The notes: generated by a model not told the origin, from the letters alone. Numbered from the stretch's first letter, positions 40,926-51,154 are shown. The stretch: 64,000 nt of DNA from Tsukamurella sp. TY48 (GCF_019656655.1 NZ_BPMV01000002.1:682001-746000), one strand, 5' to 3'. Made by a program: numbers and translations.

Positions 40926-43250
40926 TCAGTCGTCCTCGCGGCGATGCCGGCGAGCGCGGCTGACGCGATCCGCCTGCGCCGACGGCGCCGAATGGTGCAT
41001 ACCGTCCTCGGGCATCGCGTGCCGTCCCCCCTGCCGGGGTGCCGGCGGCACGAACTGGGGCTCGGGTGCCGGCGGCACGAACTGGGGCTCGGGTGCCGGG
41101 GCCTGCGGCGGACGCGCCATCGGCTGGCTCGGGCGCTGCACCGGGGCACTCGGTCGGTTCATCTGGCCGCTCGGGCGCCGGATCGGGGCGCTCGGGTGCT
41201 GCGGGGCCGACCCCGGGCGAGCGATCGGCCGACTCTGCCGGGGTGCGCCCGGGCGCTGCTGCTGCGGGTCCACCGGGTACTGCGCGCTCGGCGCGGGCCG
41301 CGGTGCGGGCGCCGGCCGCGGCGGGACGGCGGGACGCTGCAGATCGGCGCTTTCGCGGCGGATCGGGCCCGACGGTCGCGCGACTCCCGCGAGATCGTCG
41401 CCCGGCTGCGAGGTGCGGCGCGGCAGCGGATCACTCGGGTGCGAGTAGGCCTGCTGCGGCTGCGAGGGCCCGACGGGGCGCTGCGGCGGTGCCACGGGCA
41501 CCTGTGCGGTCGGCGGCTGCGGCTCCTGCGGGCGCTTGATCGCGCGGAAGCGGTCGGTGAAGTACACCGGCTCGGGATCGCCCGGCTGCTCGTTGTAGGC
41601 GCGATCGAAGTCCTCGCGCCGGATCGCGGCGAACGATCCGGAGGTGACATCGCCCTCGAGCGGCTCCCAGTCGTCGTCGACGTCGTCCTCTTCGAAGGCC
41701 TGCGCCGGGAACGAGGTGGACGGGATCGAGCCGCCGGACTTGTTGGACTCCTGCGCCGCTTGCCCCTCGGCCACCTCTTCGGGGGTGAACCGCATGAAGG
41801 GCACCACCACCAGGCCGGCGAGGATGAGGATCGCCGCGCAGGCGATGAACGCCAGGCCGTACCCCGAGGCCAGCGCCTGGCGCTGCGACTCGGTGAGCAG
41901 GTCGTGGGTGATCTCACCGGTGGTGGGACCGCCCTCCTTCATGATCCGCGAGGTCACCAGCACCTGCACCGAGGCCAGGCCGATGATGCCGCCCAGGTTC
42001 TGGCACACCTCGACCAGCGCCGACATCGGACCGGTCTCGGAGGGACGCACGCCGGCGAGGGCGCAGACGGGCAGCGGGATCATGGCGAAGCCGACGCCGA
42101 GGCCGATGATGAAGACCGGGATGCCGATGTACGGGAAGTAGTCGACCGTGGCCGGGTCCCTGGTCATCAGCGTGGGCACGTACAGGCACGGCAGGAAGAC
42201 GATGAGGCCGCCGATGGCCACCAGCCAGCGGGGCTGGAACTTCAGGGCCAGCTTGCCGGAGATCGGCGCGGAGATGCCCATGCCCACGGCGAACGGGACC
42301 AGCGCGAGGCCGGACTGCAGCGGCGTGTAGCCGAGCACCTGCTGGAAGGTCTGCGCCACGTAGAAGCCCAGGGTGGGGATCAGGGCGCCGCACACCAGGA
42401 TGGCCACCATCGCGGCGACGCGGTTCTTGTTGCGGAACAGCGAGAAGGGCAGGATCGGGTTCTTCGCGGTGCGCTCGACCTGCAGGAAGACCGCAAGGCT
42501 CACCACGCAGACGACGGCGGCGATGTACACCGACGGGGACTGCCAGTGCACCTCCGGGCCCATCGTCAGCGCGTACACGCCGGCGACGCAGCCGGTGACG
42601 GCGAGAATCGCACCCTTGACGTCGAGCGCGTGCCGGCGCTCGGAGGTGGACTCCTCCAGCGAGACGATCGCGCCGATCACGCAGACGATGCCGATCGGGA
42701 TGTTGATCCAGAAGACCAGGCGCCAGTCGATGGTGGCGAGCAGGCCGCCGGCGACGAGGCCCGCGACCGAGCCCAGTCCGGCCATGGCGCCGAAGATCGC
42801 GAAGGCCTGGTTGCGGGCCTTACCGGGGGCGAAGGTGGTGGCGATCAGCGCGAGCGCGGTGGGACAGGCGATGGCGGCGAAGAAGCCCTGTCCCGCGCGC
42901 GCGGCGAGCAGGAGGGCCTCGTTCGGTGCGAAGCCCGTGAGCAGGGAGGCGATGGTGAATCCGGAGACGCCGAAGATGAACATCTTCTTGCGGCCGAAGG
43001 TGTCGCCGAGCCTGCCGCCCAGCAGCATGAACCCGCCGAAGGTGAGGACGTAGGCCCCGAACACCCAGATCTTCGCGGCGTCCGAGAGGTGCATCGCGTC
43101 CTGGATGCTGGGCATCGCGATGAACACCACGGTGCCGTCCAGCACGGCGAGGAACATCATGCCGGACAGGACCACGATGGCGAGACCGAGAGCGCTTCCC
43201 TTGACGCGATACGTCTGCGCCGGGGCCCCGGGGGCCATCGTTGAGGTCAT
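40926..43250 (-). CDS. EfpA-like 14-TM MFS exporter with long disordered tail, copy 2
   Basis: A 774-residue paralogue of the adjacent exporter, very similar from the first residue (MTSTMAPGAPAQTYRVKGSA) through all 14 TM segments and into the tail block that ends FRAIKRP. The Pro-rich part of the tail then diverges, with PQFVPPAPE repeated. Both copies end in a basic RRARRHRR-DD motif. The sequence just before both ATGs is nearly identical (GGTAGCCTCGGAMCCC), so the duplication included the promoter. In M. tuberculosis only one efpA lies between proS and cysG. Confidence 0.92.
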   Translation of the reverse strand: MTSTMAPGAPAQTYRVKGSALGLAIVVLSGMMFLAVLDGTVVFIAMPSIQDAMHLSDAAKIWVFGAYVLTFGGFMLLGGRLGDTFGRKKMFIFGVSGFTIASLLTGFAPNEALLLAARAGQGFFAAIACPTALALIATTFAPGKARNQAFAIFGAMAGLGSVAGLVAGGLLATIDWRLVFWINIPIGIVCVIGAIVSLEESTSERRHALDVKGAILAVTGCVAGVYALTMGPEVHWQSPSVYIAAVVCVVSLAVFLQVERTAKNPILPFSLFRNKNRVAAMVAILVCGALIPTLGFYVAQTFQQVLGYTPLQSGLALVPFAVGMGISAPISGKLALKFQPRWLVAIGGLIVFLPCLYVPTLMTRDPATVDYFPYIGIPVFIIGLGVGFAMIPLPVCALAGVRPSETGPMSALVEVCQNLGGIIGLASVQVLVTSRIMKEGGPTTGEITHDLLTESQRQALASGYGLAFIACAAILILAGLVVVPFMRFTPEEVAEGQAAQESNKSGGSIPSTSFPAQAFEEDDVDDDWEPLEGDVTSGSFAAIRREDFDRAYNEQPGDPEPVYFTDRFRAIKRPQEPQPPTAQVPVAPPQRPVGPSQPQQAYSHPSDPLPRRTSQPGDDLAGVARPSGPIRRESADLQRPAVPPRPAPAPRPAPSAQYPVDPQQQRPGAPRQSRPIARPGSAPQHPSAPIRRPSGQMNRPSAPVQRPSQPMARPPQAPAPEPQFVPPAPEPQFVPPAPRQGGRHAMPEDGMHHSAPSAQADRVSRARRHRREDD

Positions 43251-43411
43251 GGGGTCCGAGGCTACCGGTTGGTAGAACTCCGTCGGAAATCAATCATGGT
43301 GCTGTTTGAGGCTCATGTTGCGGAAGTGATAGCAATTGCGTGCGGTCTGCACCCATCATCCGCGCCTGTTTTCCCAGTCCAGGGGTCCGATCCGCGGGGC
43401 GATCCGGGAGC

Positions 43412-43429
43412 GTGACCGGCGCCCGTCAC
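43412..43429. promoter_or_regulatory. Imperfect palindrome between cysG and exporter copy 2
   Basis: GTGACCGGCGCCCGTCAC is an 18-bp palindrome with one mismatched pair. It sits 24 nt after the cysG stop and 162 bp before the exporter start. It could be an operator or part of a terminator; the outer GTGAC/GTCAC arms recur before exporter copy 1. Confidence 0.35.
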
Positions 43430-43452
43430 AATTGCGGCGACACGCCCGAAAG

Positions 43453-44688
43453 CTACCCGGCGGCTGGGTTTTCGGACGCGTCCGGTGCCGTGAAACCGGC
43501 GACGGGACCCACCACGAGCACGGCGGGCGGCTTCACTTCGGCGGCCGCGGCGTCGGCGGCGATCGTCGCGAGCGTGCCGCGCACGGTCCGTTGCCCGCCG
43601 GTGGTGGCGTTCTCGACCACGGCGGCGGGGGTGTCGGCGGACCGTCCGCCCGCGATCAGCGCGTCGGCGATCACGCCGAGCCGCTCGACCGCCATGAGCA
43701 CCACGACGGTGCCGCGCAGCCGCCCCAGTGCGTCCCAGTCCACCAGGCTGTCGGGGTGGCCGGGCGGCACGTGGCCCGAGACCACGACGAACTCGTGCGT
43801 CACGCCACGGTGGGTCACCGGGATCCCGGCGGCCGACGGTGCGGCGATCGAGCTGGTGATGCCCGGAACCACGGTGACGGGGATGCCCTCGGCGGCGAGC
43901 GCCTCCAGTTCCTCGTAGCCGCGGCCGAAGACATAGGGGTCGCCGCCCTTGAGCCGCACCACGAACTTGCCCTCCCGGGCGCGGTCGATGAGCACCTGGT
44001 TGATCGCCTGCTGCGCCATCGCCCGGCCGTAGGGCACCTTGGCGGCGTCGATCACCTCGACGTTCGGGGCGAGTTCGGCCAGCAGCCGCGGCGGCGCGAG
44101 CCGGTCGGCGACCACCACATCGGCCACGGCCAGCAGCGCGCGCCCGCGCACGGTGATGAGGTCGGGATCGCCCGGTCCCCCGCCAACGAGGGCCACGCCC
44201 TCGGGTTTGCGGCTCGGGCGCGCGGCCTCGGTGCCGGTGAGGACGGCGCCGAGCGCGTTGCGCACGGCCGCGGACCGTCGGTGATCGCCGGCGGCCAGCA
44301 CGCCCACCTGCAGCCCGTCGGTCGCCACGGTGGCGGGCGTGACGGCGGTGCCCTCCCGGGCCAGATCGGCGCGGACGCAGAAGGTGCGCTGCGCCTCGGC
44401 CTCGGCCACCACCCGGGCGTTGACGTCCGGATCGTCGGTGGCGGCGAGCGCGTACCAGGCGCCGGCCAGGTCGCCGGCGGCGTACTCGCGGCGGTGCCAC
44501 GTGATGCCGGGCGTGGATTCCACGGCCGGGGTGGCCTCGGGCGCCACCACATGCACGTCTGCCCCCGCTGCGAGCAGCGGGGGCAGACGACGCTGAACCA
44601 CGGTTCCGGCTCCGATCAGCACCACCTTGCGGCCACGCAGATCCAGTCCGACCAGGTAGGGATCGCGCGCGGGCGTGGCACTCGTCAT
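43453..44688 (-). CDS. cysG: Siroheme synthase-type fusion: precorrin-2 dehydrogenase plus uroporphyrinogen-III C-methyltransferase
   Basis: A 411-residue two-domain enzyme. The N-terminal Rossmann domain (GRKVVLIGAGTVVQRRL, residues about 19-35) resembles the CysG/Met8p dehydrogenase-ferrochelatase. The C-terminal SUMT domain carries VGGGPGDPDLITVRG, RLKGGDPYVFGRG and PGITSSIAAPSAAGIPVTHRG. It makes precorrin-2, shared by siroheme and cobalamin synthesis, and is the homologue of Rv2847c. TAGGCT (44696-44701) ends 7 nt before the ATG. It lies next to cobB-cobO, consistent with supplying the corrin branch. Confidence 0.94.
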   Translation of the reverse strand: MTSATPARDPYLVGLDLRGRKVVLIGAGTVVQRRLPPLLAAGADVHVVAPEATPAVESTPGITWHRREYAAGDLAGAWYALAATDDPDVNARVVAEAEAQRTFCVRADLAREGTAVTPATVATDGLQVGVLAAGDHRRSAAVRNALGAVLTGTEAARPSRKPEGVALVGGGPGDPDLITVRGRALLAVADVVVADRLAPPRLLAELAPNVEVIDAAKVPYGRAMAQQAINQVLIDRAREGKFVVRLKGGDPYVFGRGYEELEALAAEGIPVTVVPGITSSIAAPSAAGIPVTHRGVTHEFVVVSGHVPPGHPDSLVDWDALGRLRGTVVVLMAVERLGVIADALIAGGRSADTPAAVVENATTGGQRTVRGTLATIAADAAAAEVKPPAVLVVGPVAGFTAPDASENPAAG

Positions 44689-44718
44689 TCCGGAAAGCCT
44701 AGCGAGCGGCTCCGGGAG

Positions 44719-45324
44719 TTACGCGCGGGGCTCGGCGTGCTTGGTGGGGGTGTGCACGATGTCGTAGTACACGGCCTTGTTGGAGGCGTCCGGGTACACG
44801 CGGTAGGTGAACTCGGAGTCGGTGAGCTTCACGATGTCGACCACGCGGCGGTACTGGACCTTGCCCGACTTGTCCTTGGCCACGATGGTGCGGGTCTTGC
44901 CGTCGGGCGAGACCGACCAGTCGCCCTGGCCCTTGGCGGTGTCGTCGAGGTTGTAGAGGGTGAAGGTGCCGTCCTTCTTGAAGTAGGCCCACCCGACGTA
45001 GTTCTTGACGTTGGCGTCGGTGAGCGCCACCTTCTCGCCCTGGGCGTTCTTCGCGCCGGTGGTCTCCCACGCGGTGGCGGCGAGGGTGGCGGCGGGGGTG
45101 CCGGCCTGGACCGGGGTGGGGCGGCTGGACGACGGTGCCGCACTGGGCTTGACCGACGCGCTCGGCTTGACCGACGCGCTGGGCTTGGCGGAGGCGCTGG
45201 GCTTGGCGGAGGAGGACGACGATCCGGCACCGGGCGCGGCGTAGGAACCGGCGGCGCAGGCGGAGGTGGTGACGAGGGCGGCGGCGACGGCGGTCACGGC
45301 GAGGGTCTTCACGGTCTTGTGCAT
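44719..45324 (-). CDS. DUF4822 domain lipoprotein
   Basis: A 201-residue exported lipoprotein: hydrophobic signal with TTSAC lipobox, then a KPSAS/KPSAS/VKPSAS repeat linker (about residues 35-65), then a DUF4822 domain (AATAWETTGAKNAQGEKVALTD, GDWSVSPDGKTRTIVAKD, YDIVHTPTKH). DUF4822 proteins are secreted beta-rich proteins of unknown role. ATG 45324 is preferred to an in-frame start at 45342, since the basic HKTVK directly precedes the signal core. It sits between cysG and cobB, which are adjacent in M. tuberculosis. Confidence 0.85.
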   Translation of the reverse strand: MHKTVKTLAVTAVAAALVTTSACAAGSYAAPGAGSSSSSAKPSASAKPSASVKPSASVKPSAAPSSSRPTPVQAGTPAATLAATAWETTGAKNAQGEKVALTDANVKNYVGWAYFKKDGTFTLYNLDDTAKGQGDWSVSPDGKTRTIVAKDKSGKVQYRRVVDIVKLTDSEFTYRVYPDASNKAVYYDIVHTPTKHAEPRA

Positions 45325-45387
45325 GCACAGTTCATACCGCACCGGCCGGGCCGAGTCAGCATTGCCGATCGTGGTGAGACGAACTCC

Positions 45388-46728
45388 TCAGACCACGGCT
45401 CTGACCAGGCGTTCGGCGACCTCGGGGTATCCGGCAGGGTGCACGTGCAGATACGAGGAGTGCACGCCCGGTGCCACATGGCCGTCGACCGCGGCGGCGC
45501 CGTCACCGTCGCGCCAACCCCAGGCCGGCGTGCTCGACGCGGCGAGGTGCGTGCGGTGGAATTCGTGCCCGGTGACGCGCTCCCCCACCGTGAACAGCGG
45601 GCCGGCGGTGAGCGCGACGGCGTCGCGGTAGCCCAGCCGCAGCCGCGGGGTGAAGGTGGCGGCGCCCGGGACCACACCGCACATCGGCACGCCGTCGAGC
45701 GTCTCGGCCAGGTACAGCAGGCCCGCGCACTCGGCGTGCACCAGGCCACCGCCCGCGACCAGCGCGCGGATCTGCCCGCGCAACTCCGCGTTGGCGGCCA
45801 GTTTCTCGGCGTACACCTCGGGGAAGCCGCCGGGCAGGACGACCGCGGCGGTGGCCTCGGGTAGCGGATCGGTGAGTGGGTCGAACCGGCGGACGACCGC
45901 TCCCGCCGCGGCGAGCAGTTCCTCGTGTTCGGCGTAGCCGAAGCTGAACGCCGGACCGCCGGCGAGCGCCACCGTCGGGCTTCCGGCGCGGGTCACCTCG
46001 TCGGCCGGGTCCCAGGCGGGACCGTCGGGCACCCGCCGTGCGATCGCCCGGACCAGCGCGACGTCCACGTGCTGCGCGACGAGGTCGGTCATCGCGGCGA
46101 CGGCGTCGAGCGCGGCGGCGCCGCGTTCGGCGGCGGGGATCAGCCCGAGGTGCCGAGATGGGACATCGAGTTCGGCGGCGCTGGGCACGGCGCCGACGGC
46201 CTCGATCCCCGCGTGCGCGCACGCGTCGCGGAGCACGCGCTCGTGGCGGGCGCTGGACACCCGGTTGAGGATCACGCCGGCCACGGACACCCCTGGCCGG
46301 TAGGTGGCGAAACCGGCGAGCAGCGCGGCGAGCGACTGGGAGTGGCCGCGCACGTCCACCACGAGGATCACCGGTGCGCCGAGTGATTCGGCGACATCGG
46401 CGGTCGAGCCGATGCCCTCGGCACGACCGTCGCCGGTGATGCGGCCGTCGAACAGCCCCATCACGCCCTCGATCACCGCGATATCGGCGTCCGCGGCGCC
46501 ATGCCGGTACAGGGGCGCCACGCGGTGCTCGCCGCACAGCACGGGATCGAGGTTGCGGCCGGGGCGGCCGGTGGCGAGGGCGTGGTAGCCGGGGTCGATG
46601 TAGTCGGGCCCCACCTTGAACGGGGCGACGGTGCCGGTGCGGGCCAGCGCGCCCATCAGCCCGGTGGCGATGGTGGTCTTGCCGCTGCCCGAGGCCGGTG
46701 CCGCGATCACGACCGCGGGGGTCACCAC
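45388..46728 (-). CDS. cobB: Cobyrinate / hydrogenobyrinate a,c-diamide synthase
   Basis: A 446-residue ATP- and glutamine-dependent amidase of the aerobic cobalamin pathway. The N-terminal dethiobiotin-synthetase-like domain has the P-loop ASGSGKTT and VEGVMGLFDG. The C-terminal class I glutamine amidotransferase domain has VLPGGFPEVYAE, GGLVHAECAGLLYLAE (nucleophile Cys) and HPAGYPEVAERL at the end. Homologue of Rv2848c. It begins 4 nt after the cobO stop, so they share a transcript. Confidence 0.95.
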   Translation of the reverse strand: MVTPAVVIAAPASGSGKTTIATGLMGALARTGTVAPFKVGPDYIDPGYHALATGRPGRNLDPVLCGEHRVAPLYRHGAADADIAVIEGVMGLFDGRITGDGRAEGIGSTADVAESLGAPVILVVDVRGHSQSLAALLAGFATYRPGVSVAGVILNRVSSARHERVLRDACAHAGIEAVGAVPSAAELDVPSRHLGLIPAAERGAAALDAVAAMTDLVAQHVDVALVRAIARRVPDGPAWDPADEVTRAGSPTVALAGGPAFSFGYAEHEELLAAAGAVVRRFDPLTDPLPEATAAVVLPGGFPEVYAEKLAANAELRGQIRALVAGGGLVHAECAGLLYLAETLDGVPMCGVVPGAATFTPRLRLGYRDAVALTAGPLFTVGERVTGHEFHRTHLAASSTPAWGWRDGDGAAAVDGHVAPGVHSSYLHVHPAGYPEVAERLVRAVV

Positions 46729-46732
46729 ACGG

Positions 46733-47350
46733 TCACCATTCGATGCCCCGCTGGCCCTTACGTCCCGCGTCCATGGGGTGCTTGATCTTGGTCATCTCGG
46801 TCACCAGGTCGGCGGCGTCGATGAGCGCCTGCGGTGCGTCGCGGCCGGTGATCACCACGTGCTGGTTGCCAGGGCGGTCGAGCAGGGTGGCGACGACCTC
46901 CTCGGTGTCGATCCAGCCCCACTTGAGCGGGTAGGTGAACTCGTCGAGCACGTAGAACCGGTGCTGCTGCGCCGAGAGCCGGCGGGAGATCTCCGCCCAT
47001 CCGGCGCGGGCGGCCTCGGCGTGGTCCTGTTCGGCGTCGTCGTCGCGGCGCAGCCAGGACCAGCCCTGGCCCATCTTGTGCCATTCGACGGGGCCGCCGG
47101 CTCCGGTGCGCTCGTGCAGCTCGTTCAGCGCGAGCATGGTGGCCTCTTCGCCGACCTTCCACTTCGCGCTCTTGACGAACTGGAAGACGCCGATCGGAAA
47201 GCCCTGGTTCCAGGCGCGCATGGCCATGCCGAAGGCGGCCGTCGACTTCCCCTTGCCGGGGCCGGTGTGCACGGCGAGCACCGGCTGATTCCGACGCTGA
47301 CGGGTGGTGAGGCCGTCCTGCGGCACCGATTCGACCTTGCCCTGGGGCAC
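46733..47350 (-). CDS. cobO: Cob(I)yrinic acid a,c-diamide adenosyltransferase (CobA/CobO/BtuR type)
   Basis: A 205-residue ATP:corrinoid adenosyltransferase. The P-loop GPGKGKSTAAFGMAMRA, LDEFTYPLKWGW and VVITGRDAP motifs define the BtuR/CobO family. It adds the 5'-deoxyadenosyl group to the reduced corrin. A GAAGGAGA ribosome-binding site precedes the GTG start (47350). It sits between the chelatase gene (17 nt upstream) and cobB, all on one strand. Confidence 0.96.
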   Translation of the reverse strand: MPQGKVESVPQDGLTTRQRRNQPVLAVHTGPGKGKSTAAFGMAMRAWNQGFPIGVFQFVKSAKWKVGEEATMLALNELHERTGAGGPVEWHKMGQGWSWLRRDDDAEQDHAEAARAGWAEISRRLSAQQHRFYVLDEFTYPLKWGWIDTEEVVATLLDRPGNQHVVITGRDAPQALIDAADLVTEMTKIKHPMDAGRKGQRGIEW

Positions 47351-47367
47351 GAGGCGTCTCCTTCGAT

Positions 47368-49230
47368 TCAGGCTGCGCGGGTGGCGTGCGCGAGACCGCG
47401 CGGGCCGAGTCCGTCAAGCGGGATCAGTTCTGCGCCTGCGGCGTTCGCTATGCGCGCGGCGAGTCCGAGGCGGACCATCGAGGTCTCGCAGTCCACCACG
47501 ACGCTCGCGTGCCCGTCCGCGTGCAGGCCGGCGGCGGCGGCCACCGCGCGGGGCAGCGGATCGCGGCCGGCGGTGGCGCGGCCGTCGGTGAGGAGCACCA
47601 CGAGCGGCCGGCGGGCGTCCGGTCGCAACGCCTCCCGGCGGAGCAGACGTCGCGCCTCGACGATGCCCTCGGCGAGCGGGGTCCGTCCGCCGGTGCGGGC
47701 GCGGGCCAGGCGGCCCACCGCCACGTCGACGGACCGGGTGGGCGGCACGAGCAGCGTGGCCTCGGCGCCGCGGAAGCCGATCACGGCCACCTTGTCGCGG
47801 CGCTGATAGGCATCCCGCAGGAGCGAGACGGCGGCCTCGCCGACCAGGGCGAGCCGGTCGCGGGCGGCCATCGAGCCGGACAGGTCCACGACGAAGACCA
47901 CCAGGTTGCCCTCGGTGGCCTCGCGGATCGGCGAGCGCAGGTCGTCGCCGGCCAGGCGGAGCGGTCCGGTGGTGCGGCCGCGCGCGCCCTGCCGCAGGGC
48001 GGCGGCGCGCAGGGTGGCCACGAGATGCAGGCCGGTCCCGGTGCCGGCGGGTGCCGCCCGCACCACGCTGCCGCGGTCGGATCGCGCCTTGGAACGGCGA
48101 CCGGTGGCGCCGCCGGTGCCGAGCCCCGGCACGGTGAGCTTGCCGACGGTGCGGTGCCGGCCGGTGGGGATCGGGGCGCCCTGCGGGGTTCCCCCGTCCG
48201 CATCGCCGACCGAATCGGCTGCCGGCGGAGGTGGATCCGAGGGCTCGCCACCGCCGTCGGGGCCGTCGGGATCGGGGTCCGGATCGGGGTCGCTGTCGGC
48301 GTCCTGGCGGGCGTCGTCGAAGGCCTGGTCGAGCTCGTGATCGTCGAGGCCCGGCTCGTCGAAGGGATCGCGGCGCTTGCGGTGCGGCAGGGCCAGCGCC
48401 GCGGCGATCCGCACGTCGTCCTCGGTGACCTCGTCGGCCCCGCGCCAGGCGGCGTGCGCTGTGGCGGCGCGGGCGATCACGAGGTCGGCGCGCATGCCGT
48501 CCACATCGAAGGCGGCGCAGACGGCGGCGATCCGGCGCAGTTCGGCATCGGGGAGCACCACCCGCGGGAGCCGGTCCCGGGCCGCGGAGATCCGTTGCGC
48601 GAGTGCGGCATCGTCGGCGGCGTACCGGGCGGCGAACTCCTCGGGATCGGCCTCGAAGGCGAGCCGGCGGCGCATCACCTCGACGCGGGTGTCCACCTCG
48701 CGGCTGGCGTGCACGTCCACGGCGAGCCCGAAGCGGTCCAGCAGCTGCGGCCGCAGCTCCCCCTCCTCCGGGTTCATGGTGCCCACCAGGACGAATCGCG
48801 CCGGGTACGACCGGGAGACGGCATCGCGCTCCACGCTGACCCTCCCCATCGCGGCTGCGTCGAGCAGGACGTCCACCAGGTGGTCCGAGAGCAGGTTCAC
48901 CTCGTCCACGTAGAGGATGCCGCCGTCGGCGTCGGCCAGCAGGCCCGGCGTGAAGTCGACGGCGCCCTCACCGAGGGCGCGGTGCAGGTCCAGCGAGCCC
49001 ACCACGCGGTCCTCGGTGGCGCCGATCGGCAGTTCCACCAGTCGGGCCGGCGATCCGTCTGGGCGGGGCGGCAGCAGCGGTGCGAGCGCCCGCGCCGCAG
49101 TGGATTTCGCGGTGCCCTTCTCGCCGCGCACGAGCACGCCGCCGACGGCGGGGGCGATGGCGCACAGGGCGAGAGCGAGGCGCAGCTCGTCGTGCCCCAC
49201 GATCGCGCTGAACGGGTAGCGGTCAGACAT
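47368..49230 (-). CDS. Magnesium/cobalt chelatase, fused ChlI-ChlD AAA+ and VWA subunit
   Basis: A 620-residue fusion. The N-terminal AAA+ domain has Walker [10 protein letters not shown], Walker [11 protein letters not shown] and [18 protein letters not shown] middle acidic Asp/Pro-rich linker ([13 protein letters not shown]) follows, and a C-terminal von Willebrand A domain with [13 protein letters not shown] and TDGRAT. Homologue of Rv2850c. Placed directly upstream of cobO-cobB, it most likely helps insert cobalt into the corrin; without a CobN large subunit in view this remains inference. The stop of the ElaA-like gene lies inside its start region (8-nt overlap). Confidence 0.92.
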   Translation of the reverse strand: MSDRYPFSAIVGHDELRLALALCAIAPAVGGVLVRGEKGTAKSTAARALAPLLPPRPDGSPARLVELPIGATEDRVVGSLDLHRALGEGAVDFTPGLLADADGGILYVDEVNLLSDHLVDVLLDAAAMGRVSVERDAVSRSYPARFVLVGTMNPEEGELRPQLLDRFGLAVDVHASREVDTRVEVMRRRLAFEADPEEFAARYAADDAALAQRISAARDRLPRVVLPDAELRRIAAVCAAFDVDGMRADLVIARAATAHAAWRGADEVTEDDVRIAAALALPHRKRRDPFDEPGLDDHELDQAFDDARQDADSDPDPDPDPDGPDGGGEPSDPPPPAADSVGDADGGTPQGAPIPTGRHRTVGKLTVPGLGTGGATGRRSKARSDRGSVVRAAPAGTGTGLHLVATLRAAALRQGARGRTTGPLRLAGDDLRSPIREATEGNLVVFVVDLSGSMAARDRLALVGEAAVSLLRDAYQRRDKVAVIGFRGAEATLLVPPTRSVDVAVGRLARARTGGRTPLAEGIVEARRLLRREALRPDARRPLVVLLTDGRATAGRDPLPRAVAAAAGLHADGHASVVVDCETSMVRLGLAARIANAAGAELIPLDGLGPRGLAHATRAA

Positions 49231-49654
49231 CGGCGGCCCTCCTCATGGGGACGTGCGGGACGCCGTCCTCGACGAACTCGTCCCCGCACACGGCGAAGCC
49301 GTACTTGGCGTACATCGGCTCCAGGTGGGTCTGCGCATCGAGCAGTGCTGCGCGAGCGCCGGTCTCGGCGAGAGCGGCCGCCATGAGTCCGCCGATCAGG
49401 CCGCGTCCGCGGTGCGACGGTGCCGCGCACACCCGGCCGATCCGCACCACGCCGTTGCCCTCGTCGGTGACCCGGACGGTGGCGACCGCCGCATCGTCCT
49501 GCGCGAGCCACAGGTGCACGGTCGACGGGGCGAGGTCCCGGCCGTCCACGTCGAGCCACGGGCTCTGCTGTTCGGCGATGAAGACCTCGGCACGCAGCTT
49601 CAGCAACGCGTACAGGGTGCGCGCATCGAGCTCATCGCCGGTGGCGCGGAGCAC
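49223..49654 (-). CDS. ElaA-like GNAT N-acetyltransferase
   Basis: A 143-residue acetyltransferase (positional homologue of Rv2851c). The ElaA-type start [21 protein letters not shown] is followed by [34 protein letters not shown], the acetyl-CoA binding loop being SHRGRGL. Substrate unknown. It begins 3 nt after the mqo stop and ends 8 nt inside the chelatase gene, so mqo-elaA-chelatase-cobO-cobB-type reading is continuous on the minus strand. Confidence 0.88.
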   Translation of the reverse strand: MLRATGDELDARTLYALLKLRAEVFIAEQQSPWLDVDGRDLAPSTVHLWLAQDDAAVATVRVTDEGNGVVRIGRVCAAPSHRGRGLIGGLMAAALAETGARAALLDAQTHLEPMYAKYGFAVCGDEFVEDGVPHVPMRRAADV

Positions 49655-49657
49655 GGA

Positions 49658-51154
49658 TCAGCCCTGGGAATCTGCCCCGACGCCGGGCGCCAGCTGCAGC
49701 GTGCGGTCGGTCCAGTCCCACACCTGCTGGAACAGCGGCTTGTTGTCGTTGAGGGTGGTGCCGTAGGAGGGGATCATCTCCTGCAGCAAGGGCTTCCAGG
49801 CCTGCATGTGCTTGGGGAAGCACTTACCGAGCACGTCCAGCATGGCCGGCACGGCGGTCGATGCGCCCGGGGATGCACCCAGCAGGCCGGCGATCGACTC
49901 GTCCTTGGCGGCGATAACGGCGGTGCCGAATTCGAGGTTGCCGCCGCCGGGACCCTTGCGGATCACCTGGACGCGCTGGCCGGCGGTGATCAGGTCCCAA
50001 TCACTGCCCTCGGCGCGGGGCACGAACTCCGAGAGCGTCTTCACGCGGTCGGCGGGCGACTGGGTCAGCTCGCCGATGAGGTACTTGGTCAGGCCCATCT
50101 CCTTCATGCCCACGGCGAGCATGGGGATGAGGTTGTTCGGCTTCACCGACATCGGGAGGTCGGTGTACTTGCCGGCCTTGAGGAACTTGGGCGAGAAGCC
50201 GGCGTAGGGACCGAACAGCAGGCCCTTGTTCCCGTCGATGACGCGGGTGTCCAGGTGCGGCACCGACATCGGCGGAGCGCCGACCGCGGCCTTGCCGTAC
50301 ACCTTGGCGGCGTGGTTGTCGATGAGCTCGGGGTTGTGGCAGCGGAAGAACTGTCCGGACACGGGGAAGCCGCCGAAGCCCTTGGCCTCCTTGATGCCCG
50401 ACTTCTGCAGCAGCGGCAGCGCGCCGCCGCCGGCGCCGACGAAGACGAAACGCGCGTCGACGTGGGTGATCTCGAGGGTGCGCTGGTTCTTGACGGTGAG
50501 CCGCCAGCCGTCCTTGGTGCGCTTGAGGTTGGTGACCTTGGTGCCGAAGTGCACCGAGCCGCCCTTGCCGATGAAGTTGACCAGCTTCTTGGTGAGCGAG
50601 CCGAAGTCGACGTCGGTGCCGCCCTCGTACCAGTTCACGGCGACCGGATCGCCGAAGTTGCGGCCGGCGGCCATGATCGGGAGCCGCTCGCTGAAGGTGG
50701 CGGGGTCGGTGAAGTACTCCATGCCCTCGAACAGCGTCTGGCCGGACAGCGCGTCGTAGCGCTTGCGGAGGTACTCGACGTTGTCGGCGCCGTGCACGAA
50801 GCTGGCGTGCGGGATCGGGTTGATGAACTCGGAGGGCTTCTCGAGGATGCCGGCGTCCACGGCGTACGCCCAGAACTGGCGCGAGACCTGGAACTGCTCG
50901 TTGATCGCGATGGCCTTGCTGATGTCCACGGAGCCGTCGGCGGCCTGCGGCGTGTAGTTCAGCTCGCACAGCGCGGAGTGGCCGGTGCCCGCGTTGTTCC
51001 ACGGATCGGACGACTCGGCGGCCGCGGCGTCGAGCGCCTCGAAGACCGAGACCGACCAGCTGGGCTCCAGCTTGCGGATCAGGGTGCCGAGCGTGGCGCT
51101 CATGATCCCGGCTCCCACGAGCGCGACGTCCGTGGTGATCACGTTACGGGCCAT
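49658..51154 (-). CDS. mqo: Malate:quinone oxidoreductase
   Basis: A 498-residue FAD-dependent membrane-associated enzyme that oxidises malate to oxaloacetate and passes electrons to menaquinone. The FAD-binding [20 protein letters not shown], the [18 protein letters not shown] block, [19 protein letters not shown] and GSPGASTAV are typical of Mqo. It is the homologue of Rv2852c. ATG 51154 has GAGGAG 11 nt upstream; an in-frame GTG at 51166 directly abuts that ribosome-binding site and is less likely. Confidence 0.96.
   Translation of the reverse strand: MARNVITTDVALVGAGIMSATLGTLIRKLEPSWSVSVFEALDAAAAESSDPWNNAGTGHSALCELNYTPQAADGSVDISKAIAINEQFQVSRQFWAYAVDAGILEKPSEFINPIPHASFVHGADNVEYLRKRYDALSGQTLFEGMEYFTDPATFSERLPIMAAGRNFGDPVAVNWYEGGTDVDFGSLTKKLVNFIGKGGSVHFGTKVTNLKRTKDGWRLTVKNQRTLEITHVDARFVFVGAGGGALPLLQKSGIKEAKGFGGFPVSGQFFRCHNPELIDNHAAKVYGKAAVGAPPMSVPHLDTRVIDGNKGLLFGPYAGFSPKFLKAGKYTDLPMSVKPNNLIPMLAVGMKEMGLTKYLIGELTQSPADRVKTLSEFVPRAEGSDWDLITAGQRVQVIRKGPGGGNLEFGTAVIAAKDESIAGLLGASPGASTAVPAMLDVLGKCFPKHMQAWKPLLQEMIPSYGTTLNDNKPLFQQVWDWTDRTLQLAPGVGADSQG

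Noticed and set aside
40944-43244. 766-codon open frame opposite exporter copy 2
   Set aside because: It is an antisense shadow caused by high GC3 codon bias; composition is Arg/Gly/Asp/His-rich without any domain, and the other strand is a clear 14-TM exporter.
43251-47367. Possible cobalamin riboswitch near the cob genes
   Set aside because: Spacers between these genes are 4-200 nt and I see no B12-box-like conserved segment or multi-helix leader.
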